Source: Microbaculum marinum
GTDB taxonomy: Bacteria > Pseudomonadota > Alphaproteobacteria > Rhizobiales > Tepidamorphaceae
Length of the DNA stretch: 64,000 nt
NCBI RefSeq assembly: GCF_042646165.1
Contig: NZ_JBHRTC010000004.1
Reading direction: 5' to 3' (one strand)
The notes under the pieces were generated by a model. It was given only the letters and a program-made list of their open reading frames with translations. It was not told where the DNA came from and searched no databases. Below, one piece after another: positions 8,012 through 16,820 of this stretch (position 1 is its first letter; every line of letters starts with the position of its first letter). The position numbers and the translations under genes are program-made.

Positions 8012-8707
8012 GTGAAATCGGCACTTATTCTCTTTCCCGGCATCAATCGCGAACACGACATGGCCCGGGCGCTGCAACGCGCCGGCGGCATGGCGCCGAC
8101 GATCGTGTGGCACAAGGACACGGAGCTGCCGCCGGTGGACCTGGTCGTGATCCCCGGGGGTTTCTCCTACGGGGACTATCTGCGCTGCGGCGCGATCGCG
8201 GCCCGCTCGCCGATCATGCGCGACGTCATCGCCAAGGCGGAGGCCGGCGTCACCGTCCTCGGCGTCTGCAACGGCTTTCAGGTGCTCACCGAAATGGGGC
8301 TCTTGCCCGGTGCGCTGATGCGCAACGCCGACCTCAGGTTCGTCTGCAAGGACGTGCTGCTGCGTGTGGAAACGACCGATACGCGCTTCACCAACCGCTA
8401 CCGCAAGGGCCAGACCATCCGGACTCCGGTCGCGCACGGCGACGGCAACTATTTCGCCGACCCGGAGACGCTGGCACGGCTGGAAGGCGAAGGGCGCGTG
8501 GTCTTTCGGTATGCAAGCGCAGACGGCGACATCGACGAGACCTCCAACCCCAACGGCTCGATCGACAATATTGCCGGCATCCTCAATGCGCGCGGCAATG
8601 TGCTGGGCATGATGCCGCATCCCGAAGATCACATCGAATTGGCGCAAGGCTCCACCGACGGCCTTGGCATCTTCGAAAGCATGGTCGCAGCGTTGGAAAC
8701 GGCCTGA
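8012..8707 (+). CDS. purQ: phosphoribosylformylglycinamidine synthase, glutaminase subunit PurQ
   Basis: Class I glutamine amidotransferase that supplies ammonia to PurL. 231 residues, starting at a GTG (8012). The nucleophile Cys lies in GVCNGFQ and the His-Glu pair in MMPHPED; PGGFSYGDYLR is the usual oxyanion strand. The stop overlaps the start of the GST gene by one base (TGATG), so purQ, GST and probably purL form one operon. It is separated from purS by 4.4 kb and must use its own promoter, unlike the usual purS-purQ arrangement. Confidence 0.97.
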   Translation: MKSALILFPGINREHDMARALQRAGGMAPTIVWHKDTELPPVDLVVIPGGFSYGDYLRCGAIAARSPIMRDVIAKAEAGVTVLGVCNGFQVLTEMGLLPGALMRNADLRFVCKDVLLRVETTDTRFTNRYRKGQTIRTPVAHGDGNYFADPETLARLEGEGRVVFRYASADGDIDETSNPNGSIDNIAGILNARGNVLGMMPHPEDHIELAQGSTDGLGIFESMVAALETA

Positions 8708-9363
8708 TGGCGGATTCAGATCTCACCGTCTACGGCGCACCCTACTCGGTCTACGTACGGATCGTGCGGATGACGCTGGAGGAGAAGGGCGTCGCCTACG
8801 TCCTCGACCCCGTCGACATTTTCACCCAGAACGACGAGACCAGGGCCTACCGGAAGCTCAATCCCTTCGCCAAGATTCCGACGCTGGCCCACGGCGACTT
8901 CGTGCTCTACGAAACCAGAGCCATTGCGCGGTATGTGGACGAATCGTTCGACGGGCCCTCGCTTCAGCCCTCCAGTCCCGGATCCCGGGCGCGCATGGAA
9001 CAGGTGGTCGGGATCGTCGATTCCTTCGCCTACGCCGCTCTCGTCTGGGACATCTATGTAGCCCACACTGCGCGCCAGAAGAGCAACAGCGAAGAACACG
9101 CCGAACGGATCGCGAGCGCCCTGCCCATGGCCAGGATCTGCCTGGGCGAGTTCGACCGGCTGCTTGCCGGCAAGCAATTCTTCGGCGGCGCCACCGTGTC
9201 GCTGGCCGACCTGCACGTCGCTCCGGTGTTCGGCTACTTCACCACCGTTCCGGAGTCGGAGGGGCTGATGTCCGCGCACCCCGGCCTGTCGCAGTGGTGG
9301 TCGACGATGAGCGAACGCGACAGCTGGCGAACCGTCTCGGCGGGAACGCGCGACCCGCAATAA
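8707..9363 (+). CDS. glutathione S-transferase family protein
   Basis: 218 residues. The N-terminal thioredoxin-like domain (1-80) contains the cis-Pro in AKIPTL and the LYETRAIARYV segment that binds glutathione; the rest is the helical GST domain with VSLADLHVAP. There is no obvious Cys in the N-terminal active-site position (GAPYSVYVR), so a Ser/Tyr type is likely. The start overlaps the purQ stop by one base. Its substrate and any tie to purine synthesis are unknown; it may simply ride in the operon. Confidence 0.88.
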   Translation: MADSDLTVYGAPYSVYVRIVRMTLEEKGVAYVLDPVDIFTQNDETRAYRKLNPFAKIPTLAHGDFVLYETRAIARYVDESFDGPSLQPSSPGSRARMEQVVGIVDSFAYAALVWDIYVAHTARQKSNSEEHAERIASALPMARICLGEFDRLLAGKQFFGGATVSLADLHVAPVFGYFTTVPESEGLMSAHPGLSQWWSTMSERDSWRTVSAGTRDPQ

Positions 9364-9452
9364 CTGCGGACGGATGCGCTCATCGATTGACCTGCACTGC
9401 GCCTCGTCGTATCCGCGAGTGCCTCTTCCCGGAGCCCGGACACCGGAGTGAC

Positions 9453-11690
9453 ATGTCGATCCCTAACGACATACCGATAACGCCCGATCTCGTCGCCGAC
9501 CACGGACTGAAACCGGACGAATACCAGCGCATCCTCGACCTGATCGGCCGCGAACCGACCTTTACCGAGCTCGGCATATTCTCGGCGATGTGGAACGAGC
9601 ACTGCTCGTACAAGTCGTCGAAGCGCTGGCTCAAGACGCTGCCGACCGAAGGACCCCAGGTCATCCAGGGCCCCGGCGAGAACGCAGGCGTCGTCGATAT
9701 CGGCGACGGCCTGGCCGTCGTCTTCAAGATGGAGAGCCACAACCACCCATCCTTCATCGAGCCCTACCAGGGGGCGGCGACCGGCGTCGGCGGCATCCTG
9801 CGCGACGTCTTCACGATGGGCGCCCGCCCGATCGCGGCGATGAACGCCCTGCGCTTCGGCGATCCGGCCCATCAGAAGACCCGCCATCTGGTCTCCGGCG
9901 TCGTCGCCGGCATCGGCGGCTACGGAAACTCGTTCGGGGTGCCGACGGTCGGCGGAGAGGTGAACTTCCACCGGCGCTACAACGGCAACATCCTGGTCAA
10001 TGCGTTCGCCGCCGGCATCGCCAGAACCGACCAGATCTTCTATGCGGCGGCCACCGGCGTCGGCAACTCGATCGTCTATCTCGGCTCCAAGACCGGCCGC
10101 GACGGAATCCACGGCGCAACGATGGCCTCGGCGGAATTCGGCGAGGATGCCGAGGAGAAGCGTCCCACCGTGCAGGTCGGCGACCCGTTCTCCGAAAAGC
10201 TGCTGCTGGAGGCCTGCCTCGAACTGATGCAGACGGACGCCGTCATCGCGATCCAGGACATGGGCGCGGCCGGCCTGACCTGTTCGGCCGTTGAGATGGG
10301 TGCCAAGGGCGACCTCGGCGTGGAACTGGATCTCGATCACGTTCCGTGCCGCGAGGACGGCATGACGGCCTACGAGATGATGCTGTCGGAAAGCCAGGAG
10401 CGCATGCTGATGGTGCTGCGCCCCGGAAAGGAGGATGTCGCGCGGGCGGTCTTCGAGAAATGGGATCTCGATTTCGCCGTCATCGGCAGGACCACCGACG
10501 ACCTTCGGTTCGTGGTGAAACGACACGGCGAGGTGATGGCCGACCTGCCGATCAAGGAACTCGGCGACGAGGCTCCCGAGTACGACCGCCCCTGGATTCC
10601 GGCGGAGCCGGCCGCGCCCGTCGATCCGTCCGAGGTTCCGGCACCGAATGCCATCGGCGATGCGCTGCTGCGCCTGGTCGGTTCACCGGACATGTGCTCG
10701 CGGCGCTGGATTTGGGAGCAGTACGACCACCTGATCCTCGGCAACACGATCCAGCGGCCTGGTGGCGACGCGGCGGTCGTGCGGGTCGAGGACGGGCCCA
10801 AGGGCCTCGCCTTCACCCTCGACGTGACACCGCGCTACTGCGAGGCCGATCCGGTCGAGGGCGGCAAGCAGGCGGTCGCGGAAACATGGCGGAACCTCAC
10901 CGCCGTCGGCGCCACCCCCCTCGCCCTCACCGACTGCCTCAATTTCGGCAATCCGGAGCGCCCGGAGATCATGGGCCAGCTCGTCGGCGCCATCCAGGGC
11001 ATCGGTGAAGCCTGTCGCGCCCTCGAATACCCGATCGTCTCGGGCAACGTGTCGCTCTACAACGAGACCTCCGGCGAGGCGATCCTGCCGACCCCGGCGC
11101 TCGGCGGCGTCGGGCTCCTCGAGGATTTCGCCCTGTCCGCCTCGATCGGCTTCAAGGCGGAGGGCGAAACGATCCTCGTCATCGGCGAGACGACCGGCCA
11201 CCTCGGCCGCTCCGTCTACCTTCGCGACATCGCCGGGCGCGAGGACGGGCCGCCGCCGCCCGTCGATCTGGAGACGGAGAAGCGCAACGGCGATTTCGTG
11301 CGCGCACTGATCTCGGAGGGCCGGGTTAGCGCCGTCCACGACTGTTCGGACGGGGGGCTGCTGGTGGCGCTCGCGGAGATGATGATGGCCGGCGGCATCG
11401 GCGCGTCGATCCACACGGCGCCGGACGACCTGCCGGCCCATGCCTACTGGTTCGGCGAGGACCAGGCCCGCTACGTCGTCACGCTCGCGGCCGGCGGCGT
11501 CGAGCGGCTGTTGGCCGAGGCACGCGACTCCGGCGTGGCCGCCGCCGCCCTGGGCAGCACCGGCGGCGACGCATTGAAGCTTCCCGGCGAAGACCCAATC
11601 TATCTGGACACGCTTCGCTCTTGCCATGAAGGCTGGTTGCCCGACTATATGGCAGGACGGATCGCGACCGGATCCACAACCACCGACTGA
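9453..11690 (+). CDS. purL: phosphoribosylformylglycinamidine synthase, PurL (small type)
   Basis: 745 residues, the usual length of the small PurL that needs separate PurQ and PurS. The start ATG at 9453 gives the family N-terminus MSIPNDIPITPDLVADHGL, while the frame is open further upstream without homology. FTELGIFSAMWNEHCSYKSSK holds the catalytic His, and FKMESHNHPS the nucleotide site. Two AIR-synthase-like halves are visible. bolA starts 16 bp downstream and grxD follows, a conserved rhizobial order. Confidence 0.97.
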   Translation: MSIPNDIPITPDLVADHGLKPDEYQRILDLIGREPTFTELGIFSAMWNEHCSYKSSKRWLKTLPTEGPQVIQGPGENAGVVDIGDGLAVVFKMESHNHPSFIEPYQGAATGVGGILRDVFTMGARPIAAMNALRFGDPAHQKTRHLVSGVVAGIGGYGNSFGVPTVGGEVNFHRRYNGNILVNAFAAGIARTDQIFYAAATGVGNSIVYLGSKTGRDGIHGATMASAEFGEDAEEKRPTVQVGDPFSEKLLLEACLELMQTDAVIAIQDMGAAGLTCSAVEMGAKGDLGVELDLDHVPCREDGMTAYEMMLSESQERMLMVLRPGKEDVARAVFEKWDLDFAVIGRTTDDLRFVVKRHGEVMADLPIKELGDEAPEYDRPWIPAEPAAPVDPSEVPAPNAIGDALLRLVGSPDMCSRRWIWEQYDHLILGNTIQRPGGDAAVVRVEDGPKGLAFTLDVTPRYCEADPVEGGKQAVAETWRNLTAVGATPLALTDCLNFGNPERPEIMGQLVGAIQGIGEACRALEYPIVSGNVSLYNETSGEAILPTPALGGVGLLEDFALSASIGFKAEGETILVIGETTGHLGRSVYLRDIAGREDGPPPPVDLETEKRNGDFVRALISEGRVSAVHDCSDGGLLVALAEMMMAGGIGASIHTAPDDLPAHAYWFGEDQARYVVTLAAGGVERLLAEARDSGVAAAALGSTGGDALKLPGEDPIYLDTLRSCHEGWLPDYMAGRIATGSTTTD

Positions 11691-11706
11691 ACGACGAGGC
11701 GGCAAC

Positions 11707-11943
11707 ATGCCGATGGATGCGCGCGAGATCGAGAACCTGATCAAGACCCATATCCCCGACGCCACGGTGACGATCCGTGATCTGGCCGGCGACGGGGATC
11801 ACTATGCGGCCGCGGTGGTCTCGGAGAAGTTTCGCGGCAAGAGCCGGGTGCAGCAGCACCAGATGGTCTACGAGGCGTTGCGCGGCTCCATGGGCGGCGC
11901 CCTGCACGCACTGGCGCTGCAGACCAGTGCCCCGGAAAACTGA
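11707..11943 (+). CDS. bolA: BolA/IbaG-family iron-sulfur regulator
   Basis: 78 residues, a class II KH-like fold. The invariant His appears in the GKSRVQQHQMVYEAL segment and the GDHYAAAVVSEKF strand is typical. BolA proteins bind a [2Fe-2S] cluster together with CGFS glutaredoxins, which fits grxD 141 bp downstream on the same strand. It starts 16 bp after purL. Confidence 0.93.
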   Translation: MPMDAREIENLIKTHIPDATVTIRDLAGDGDHYAAAVVSEKFRGKSRVQQHQMVYEALRGSMGGALHALALQTSAPEN

Positions 11944-12084
11944 GCCATACGGAATTCCATGTACCCGGCCCGACCCGGTCAGACTGCCGCTTTTGTTGGA
12001 CATTGGCGCTCAGGACGCCATCTAGTCCGGTGGTCTCGCCGGGAGCGCCGCGAAACCAGATGACAACCGAAAGGACCGATTGAC

Positions 12085-12426
12085 ATGACCACTGCCTACG
12101 ACCGGATCGACGCGGAAGTGAAGGGCAACGAGGTATTGCTCTTCATGAAGGGGACACCGACCTTCCCGCAGTGCGGCTTCTCCGGACAGGTGGTTCAGAT
12201 CCTCGACTATCTGGGCGTGCCCTACAAGGGCGTAAACGTCCTCGAGGACGCCGATCTGCGCCAGGGTGTGAAGGAATACACCAACTGGCCGACCATCCCG
12301 CAGCTCTACGTCAAGGGCGAGTTCGTCGGCGGCTGCGACATCATCCGCGAGATGTTCCAGGCCGGGGAACTGCAGCAGCTCTTTGCAGAGCGCGGCGTAA
12401 AGGTCGAAGACCGGGCGGCGGGCTGA
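12085..12426 (+). CDS. grxD: monothiol glutaredoxin Grx4 (CGFS type)
   Basis: 113 residues with the CGFS active site at 30-33, the WPTIPQLYVKGEFVGGCDI segment carrying the cis-Pro and glutathione site, and the KGTP loop. Such proteins transfer Fe-S clusters, usually as a heterodimer with BolA, which is encoded immediately upstream. The gene ends at a strong hairpin shared with dksA on the other strand. Confidence 0.97.
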   Translation: MTTAYDRIDAEVKGNEVLLFMKGTPTFPQCGFSGQVVQILDYLGVPYKGVNVLEDADLRQGVKEYTNWPTIPQLYVKGEFVGGCDIIREMFQAGELQQLFAERGVKVEDRAAG

Positions 12427-12460
12427 CGCGCGCTCGCCCCGACATCGGAACCCTGAAAAG

Positions 12461-12494
12461 GAAACGCCCCTGGAGAGATCTCCCGGGGCGTTTC
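12461..12494. terminator. bidirectional hairpin terminator between grxD and dksA
   Basis: Stem GAAACGCCCC pairs with GGGGCGTTTC, with an inner GGAGA/TCTCC pairing. The A and T ends of the stem serve as T-tract in either direction. It lies between two convergent genes. Confidence 0.85.
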
Positions 12495-12520
12495 GGCAGG
12501 TCTGCTGATCGCTGCGGCAA

Positions 12521-12934
12521 TCAATCGTCGCGGTACACCCGCTCCCGCCGCTCGTGACGCTCTTGAGCCTCGATCGACAACGTCGCGATTGGCCTCGCGT
12601 CCAGACGCTTGAGGCTGATCGGCTCACCGGTCTCTTCGCAATAGCCGTACGTCCCTTCGTCAATGCGCTTGAGGGCGGCATTGATCTTCGAGATCAGCTT
12701 GCGCTGACGGTCGCGGGCGCGAAGCTCGATTGCCCGGTCCGTCTCCGAAGAGGCGCGATCGGCGAGATCCGGTAAGTTCTGATTGTCGACCTGCAGCTGA
12801 TTGAGCGTCTCGCGGCTCTCCCGCAGGATCTCTTCCTTCCAGACAAGCAGCTTCGCACGAAAATACTCGCGCTGACGCTTGTTCATGAAGGGCTCGTCGT
12901 CAGTAGGTCGATACTTGTCTTTAACGCCAACCAT
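12521..12934 (-). CDS. dksA: RNA polymerase-binding transcription factor DksA, zinc-finger-less form
   Basis: 137 residues. The long coiled-coil (about 20-95) with the DLADRASSETDRAIELRARDRQ stretch and the acidic tip fits DksA, which works with ppGpp at the RNA polymerase secondary channel. The C-terminal globular part reads YGYCEETGEPI then RLDARPIATLSIEAQE: only one of the four zinc Cys positions still holds Cys. This degenerate finger is, to my knowledge, usual in rhizobia. A TTGTAA-N17-TATAAG promoter lies upstream. Confidence 0.95.
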   Translation of the reverse strand: MVGVKDKYRPTDDEPFMNKRQREYFRAKLLVWKEEILRESRETLNQLQVDNQNLPDLADRASSETDRAIELRARDRQRKLISKINAALKRIDEGTYGYCEETGEPISLKRLDARPIATLSIEAQERHERRERVYRDD

Positions 12935-13319
12935 CGGCGATTCCCTGCTGGGGCCGTCGATTACGGGCGCCCTTATAACCGGAGGTCGAGAGGCTTACAA
13001 CAACCAGTGAATGACAAGATTGTAATGTTAACCTTTTGGACGAACCGGGACGGCGGCGCGCTTGAATCCGCAACGACATCAAAACGTTGCGGTCGGGCCG
13101 GGACCGGCCTCCGGCCGCCTCGCGTCCCTGTCGCCGGCCTCCGCCCTCCTATTCGGGCAACCGTCCGGCCCCCGCGGCCTGCGGAGAAGCGCAGGGGCGG
13201 CGAGTCGGTTTCGAGCCCGCGTCTCGCATCGGGAGTCATCCGGCAAATTGCCGTGCTGCTGGTTGGCAGGCCAGCCGCAACTGCGCTAGAGCATTGCCAG
13301 CCAACGGGAGCCGACACGC
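12935..13319. other. divergent intergenic region between dksA and the moxR-type gene
   Basis: The dksA-proximal half holds a good sigma-70 promoter on the minus strand (12972-13000) and an A+T-rich patch around 13005-13035. The remaining 280 bp is G+C-rich without a gene I can support; a 107-codon open frame there runs into the next gene and looks accidental. Confidence 0.5.
12972..13000 (-). promoter_or_regulatory. candidate sigma-70 promoter of dksA
   Basis: On the minus strand TTGTAA and TATAAG are separated by exactly 17 bases, ending about 38 bp upstream of the dksA start at 12934. Confidence 0.6.
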
Positions 13320-14165
13320 ATGCGTTTTGAAGGGTCTGAAAGTTACGTCGCCACCAAGGATCTGCGCGTTGCAGTGAACGCAGCGATCACGCTCGAACGC
13401 CCGTTGCTGGTCAAGGGCGAGCCGGGCACGGGCAAGACCGTGCTCGCCCGGGAAATGGCGGACGGCCTCGGGGTACCCCTCCTCGAATGGCACGTGAAGT
13501 CGACGACCAAGGCACAGCAGGGGCTGTACGAGTACGACGCCGTCAGCCGGTTGCGCGACAGCCAGCTTGGCGACGAACGGGTACATGACATCACCAACTA
13601 CATCCGCCGCGGCAAGCTCTGGGAGGCCTTCACGGCCGAGCAGCGTCCGGTCCTGCTGATCGACGAGATCGACAAGGCCGACATCGAGTTTCCCAACGAC
13701 CTCCTGCAGGAACTCGATCGGATGGAGTTCTACGTCTACGAGACAGGGGAAACGATCACGGCGCGCAACCGCCCGATCGTCGTCATCACCTCAAACAACG
13801 AAAAGGAGCTACCGGACGCCTTCCTGCGCCGCTGCTTCTTCCATTACATCCGGTTTCCCGACGCAGAGACGATGCGCGCCATCGTGGACGTCCACTTCCC
13901 CGGCCTGAAGAAGCAGCTCCTCGGCGAGGCGCTGTCGATCTTCTACGATATCCGCGAGGTCCCCGGTCTGAAGAAGAAGCCCTCGACGTCGGAGCTTCTC
14001 GACTGGATCAAGCTGCTGCTTGCCGAGGATATCGACGAATCGGTTCTGCGCGAGCGCGATCCCACCAAGCTCATTCCGCCCCTGCACGGAGCGCTGCTCA
14101 AGAACGAGCAGGACGTCCACCTCTTCGAGCGGCTCGCCTTCATGACGAGGCGCGGCGGCAACTGA
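13320..14165 (+). CDS. MoxR-family AAA+ ATPase
   Basis: 281 residues. Walker A GEPGTGKT at 33-40, Walker B VLLIDEIDKAD near 111-121, and a sensor-1 Asn in VVITSNNEKELPDAFLRRCFFHY with the arginine finger pair. MoxR ATPases act as chaperones that mature enzyme complexes together with von Willebrand A partners. The CoxE-type VWA protein at 22738-23913 is the likely partner; the two genes are often adjacent but here lie 8.6 kb apart. The ATG at 13320 gives the family N-terminus MRFEGSESYVA. Confidence 0.93.
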   Translation: MRFEGSESYVATKDLRVAVNAAITLERPLLVKGEPGTGKTVLAREMADGLGVPLLEWHVKSTTKAQQGLYEYDAVSRLRDSQLGDERVHDITNYIRRGKLWEAFTAEQRPVLLIDEIDKADIEFPNDLLQELDRMEFYVYETGETITARNRPIVVITSNNEKELPDAFLRRCFFHYIRFPDAETMRAIVDVHFPGLKKQLLGEALSIFYDIREVPGLKKKPSTSELLDWIKLLLAEDIDESVLRERDPTKLIPPLHGALLKNEQDVHLFERLAFMTRRGGN

Positions 14166-14266
14166 TTCCGCCCCGGCACAAGCACCCGTCCAAGTAGGAA
14201 TTCCCCTGAAACTTTCTCCGGCGCCGCGTCGTTTTCTTTGCAGACAGTCAAGGCAAGGAGACAACG

Positions 14267-14524
14267 ATGGCCAACGCAGGAAAGCAGATGGGCGCAGGCC
14301 AGGGCGGCCCCCGGGGTCAGCAGCACGTCGGACTGACAGATCCAAACGAGGCGCTGGATCAGGACGACTTCCAGAACGAGATCAAGGGCGAGAACCGCCT
14401 CCAGGGCAATGACCAGGCCAACGTTCGCAACGAGCGCCACGCAGTGCCGCATGCCAGGCGCAAGACCTGGGGTATCCTCGAAACGTTCCGTCGCATGGAC
14501 CCGCGCCGTCGCGCAGGCGAGTGA
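14267..14524 (+). CDS. small hydrophilic protein of unknown function
   Basis: 85 residues, rich in Gln, Asn, Gly and charged residues, with no hydrophobic segment and probably disordered (begins MANAGKQMGAGQGG). AAGGAGA six bases before the start is a strong ribosome site, which supports real translation. No family recognised; the composition is like that of small stress-induced proteins. It stands alone between the moxR-type gene and a gap. Confidence 0.6.
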   Translation: MANAGKQMGAGQGGPRGQQHVGLTDPNEALDQDDFQNEIKGENRLQGNDQANVRNERHAVPHARRKTWGILETFRRMDPRRRAGE

Positions 14525-14875
14525 CGGCTGCTGCAGCCGGCCCGATCAGGTAGACGGGGTGACGGGGACACCCGCGTCTCCAATGGCATTCGCCTGCCCA
14601 ATTGAAGCAGATTCGGAGTTCCTGAGGCGCGATCGATCGGCCGCCACATGGTCGCTGCTCCATATGCGACCGGGCTTTTCCCGGCAGGACCCGGGAGTCG
14701 TGGCCGCCGGCCTCAGTCGCTATTTCACCGGCATCGGATCCGATTGGATTTGAACGATGCGGATGTTGGTCTAGACTGCCCGCGCATTGCAGAACGTGGT
14801 GCCGGAGGCACCGTTATTTCCAACCACTCGCGGCCCATAGATCGGGCGCGCGGGAGATGTGTCGGGAGCCGCACC
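14525..14875 (+). other. intergenic region upstream of the BA14K-family gene
   Basis: No gene supported. Near its end, TTGAAC and TAGACT with a 16-bp spacer (14750-14777) form a plausible promoter for the next gene, leaving about 98 bases of leader. Confidence 0.45.
14750..14777 (+). promoter_or_regulatory. candidate sigma-70 promoter of the BA14K-family gene
   Basis: TTGAAC, 16-base spacer, TAGACT, upstream of ATG 14876. Confidence 0.4.
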
Positions 14876-15343
14876 ATGGGAATGAAACTAGCGACGGTCG
14901 CATTCACCGCAATCGTTATGATCGCCTCCGCCGCCGCGGCAGCCCCGCAGGACAGCGCAGCGTGCGACCAGTATGCCAAGAACTATGCAAAGCAGGTGTC
15001 GAGCGGCGCCGAGGTTGTGGGCGGAGCAGCGATCGGCGCCATCGGCGGTGCCGTGATCGGCGGCCTCATCGGCGGCAGCAAGGGAGCCGGCACGGGGGCG
15101 CTGATCGGCGGCGGCACCGGCGCGGTGGGCGGTGCCGCGACGCACGCCCGCAACTACCAGGACGCCTACAACTACGCCTACACCTATTGCATGAACCAGC
15201 AGGCCGCCCAGCCTCAGCCCGTCGGCGGCCTTCAGCCCTGGACCCAGCCCTGGTTCGAGTACTGTTCGTCGAAATACCGGTCGTTCAACCCGCAGACGGG
15301 CTACTACACGACCTACGGCGGCGAGCAGCGCTTCTGCCAGTAA
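14876..15343 (+). CDS. secreted BA14K-like protein with glycine-zipper segment
   Basis: 155 residues. A signal peptide (residues 1 to about 23, cleavage near AAAA-P) is followed by a Gly-rich segment at roughly 45-80 with GxxxG repeats (GAIGGAVIGGLIGG), as in glycine-zipper outer-membrane proteins. The C-terminus WFEYCSSKYRSFNPQTGYY ending in FCQ matches the BA14K domain, first known from Brucella as an immunoreactive lectin-like protein. It probably sits in the periplasm or outer membrane. ATG 14876 was chosen because it begins the signal peptide. Confidence 0.85.
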   Translation: MGMKLATVAFTAIVMIASAAAAAPQDSAACDQYAKNYAKQVSSGAEVVGGAAIGAIGGAVIGGLIGGSKGAGTGALIGGGTGAVGGAATHARNYQDAYNYAYTYCMNQQAAQPQPVGGLQPWTQPWFEYCSSKYRSFNPQTGYYTTYGGEQRFCQ

Positions 15344-15365
15344 ACCCTCGTAATGGGCGCCGCGA

Positions 15366-16685
15366 TCAGGCTCCTGCCCGGTCGTTACGCCGCGCTCGGC
15401 GCTCCTCGATACGGTCCCGCACCTGCAGCTTCCAGTAGACGAGCTGGGTTGCGGCCCGGCCGACCGGGCCGCCGGCCCATCGCGGCCCCCAGGCCGAGAA
15501 CAGCCGCCAGCGATCGTCGCCATTGGCGATCGCCGCCGCGATCAGCGACCCGCCCATAGCCGTGGTATTGAGCCCGTGCCCGCCGAACCCGGTGCACGCC
15601 CAGATGCCGTCGCCGACCCGGCCGATGATCGGCATCTTGTTGATCGCGTATCCCATCAGACCCGCCCAGGCGTGCTCGATCCGGAAGTCGCCGAGCTGCG
15701 GATAGATGGCGCGGATATCCCGCTTCAGGCTGTCGGCCAGGTGCGACGGCTCCGAGCGGCGCGTGGTGATGCGCCCGCCCCACAGCAGCCGGCCGCCCCC
15801 GACGATGCGGTAATAGTCCGAGGCGCGCCGGGTGTCGCCGATGCAGCCCGGAAAACGGATCGCCTCGGCGAGCCGGTCTTCCATCGGCTCCGACGCCACG
15901 ACATAGGTCGCAACCGGCAGGATCGCGCGTTCGAGCGGACGCCAGAGGCCGGCGCCGTAGGCGCTGACGGCGAGCACGACCTGGCGCGCGGCAACCGATC
16001 CGTTCGCCGTTTGAACCACCCAGCCGCCGCCGCTGCGATCGATTCGCGTGGCCGGGCTCATCTCGTGTATCACAGCGCCCTTCCTGACACCGTCCTCGGC
16101 GAGCGCCAGCGCATAGTTCAGCGGATGAATATGGAACGCGGAAGCGTCGTGCAGCCCCTGGAAGTAGGTGGTCGTGCGCAACGTCTCCCGCACCCTTTCG
16201 ACGGGCCAGAAATCGCGCGGATGATCGTACTCCTCCGCCATGATGCGGGCGCGCCGCCTCAGCCCCTCGGCATCGTCGTAGCGCAGCACCTTGAGCCATC
16301 CCGGAACCGGGGCGACGCCTGCCGGATCCAGTTCGGCGATCGTATCGCGGACATACTCCACGCCGGCCACCGAGAGGCCCCAGAGCGCCCGTGCATCGTC
16401 GGGGCCCACCCTGCGCTCGATCGCCTCGATGCCTTCGGCATAGCCCGGCGACACGAAGCCGCCATTGCGCCCCGACGCAGCCCAGGCGATACGCTGCGCC
16501 TCGAGCAGCACCACCGCCTGCCCGGCCCCGGCAAGGTCGCGCGCCACCGTCAGGCCCGCAAGTCCGCCGCCGATCACGCATGTGTCCGCCTGTACATGGC
16601 CCTGGAGCGGCGGCCGCACTGCCACCGGCGGCATCGTCGCGGCATAGAAACTGTCTATGTGGCCGGGAGGAGTTTCGGGCTTCAT
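15366..16685 (-). CDS. FAD-dependent amine/amino-acid oxidoreductase (DAO family, PuuB-like)
   Basis: 439 residues. The FAD-binding motif CVIGGGLAGLTVARDL spans 36-51, with the SGRNGGFVSPG segment typical of the gamma-glutamylputrescine oxidase (PuuB/OrdL) group. GLMGYAINKMPIIGR and GFGGHGLNTTAMGG near the C-terminus complete the FAD site. It likely oxidises a secondary or N-acylated amine to aldehyde and H2O2 in the cytosol. The start at 16685 gives MKPETPPGHIDSFYA; the upstream open frame has no homology. A PuuA-like glutamine synthetase is encoded 24 kb away. Confidence 0.88.
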   Translation of the reverse strand: MKPETPPGHIDSFYAATMPPVAVRPPLQGHVQADTCVIGGGLAGLTVARDLAGAGQAVVLLEAQRIAWAASGRNGGFVSPGYAEGIEAIERRVGPDDARALWGLSVAGVEYVRDTIAELDPAGVAPVPGWLKVLRYDDAEGLRRRARIMAEEYDHPRDFWPVERVRETLRTTTYFQGLHDASAFHIHPLNYALALAEDGVRKGAVIHEMSPATRIDRSGGGWVVQTANGSVAARQVVLAVSAYGAGLWRPLERAILPVATYVVASEPMEDRLAEAIRFPGCIGDTRRASDYYRIVGGGRLLWGGRITTRRSEPSHLADSLKRDIRAIYPQLGDFRIEHAWAGLMGYAINKMPIIGRVGDGIWACTGFGGHGLNTTAMGGSLIAAAIANGDDRWRLFSAWGPRWAGGPVGRAATQLVYWKLQVRDRIEERRARRNDRAGA

Positions 16686-16820
16686 GAGCGGACTTCGGTG
16701 AATGAACGTCGGGCAGCGCCGGCTGGCGTCGCACGGCCGGGTGGTTATGCTATGGACGGAGCGCCCGCAAGCGGCATGTCGCCGCCCCTGCCGGCAATTC
16801 ACGAGCCCAGGGACGTGCAC

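Noticed and set aside
13007..13330. A 107-codon open frame before the moxR-type gene
   Set aside because: Runs into the gene start, has no clear ribosome site and a Pro/Arg-rich translation without homology.
15576..16820. Upstream extension of the enoyl-CoA hydratase frame
   Set aside because: It is antisense to the FAD enzyme gene; crotonase homology begins at 16821.
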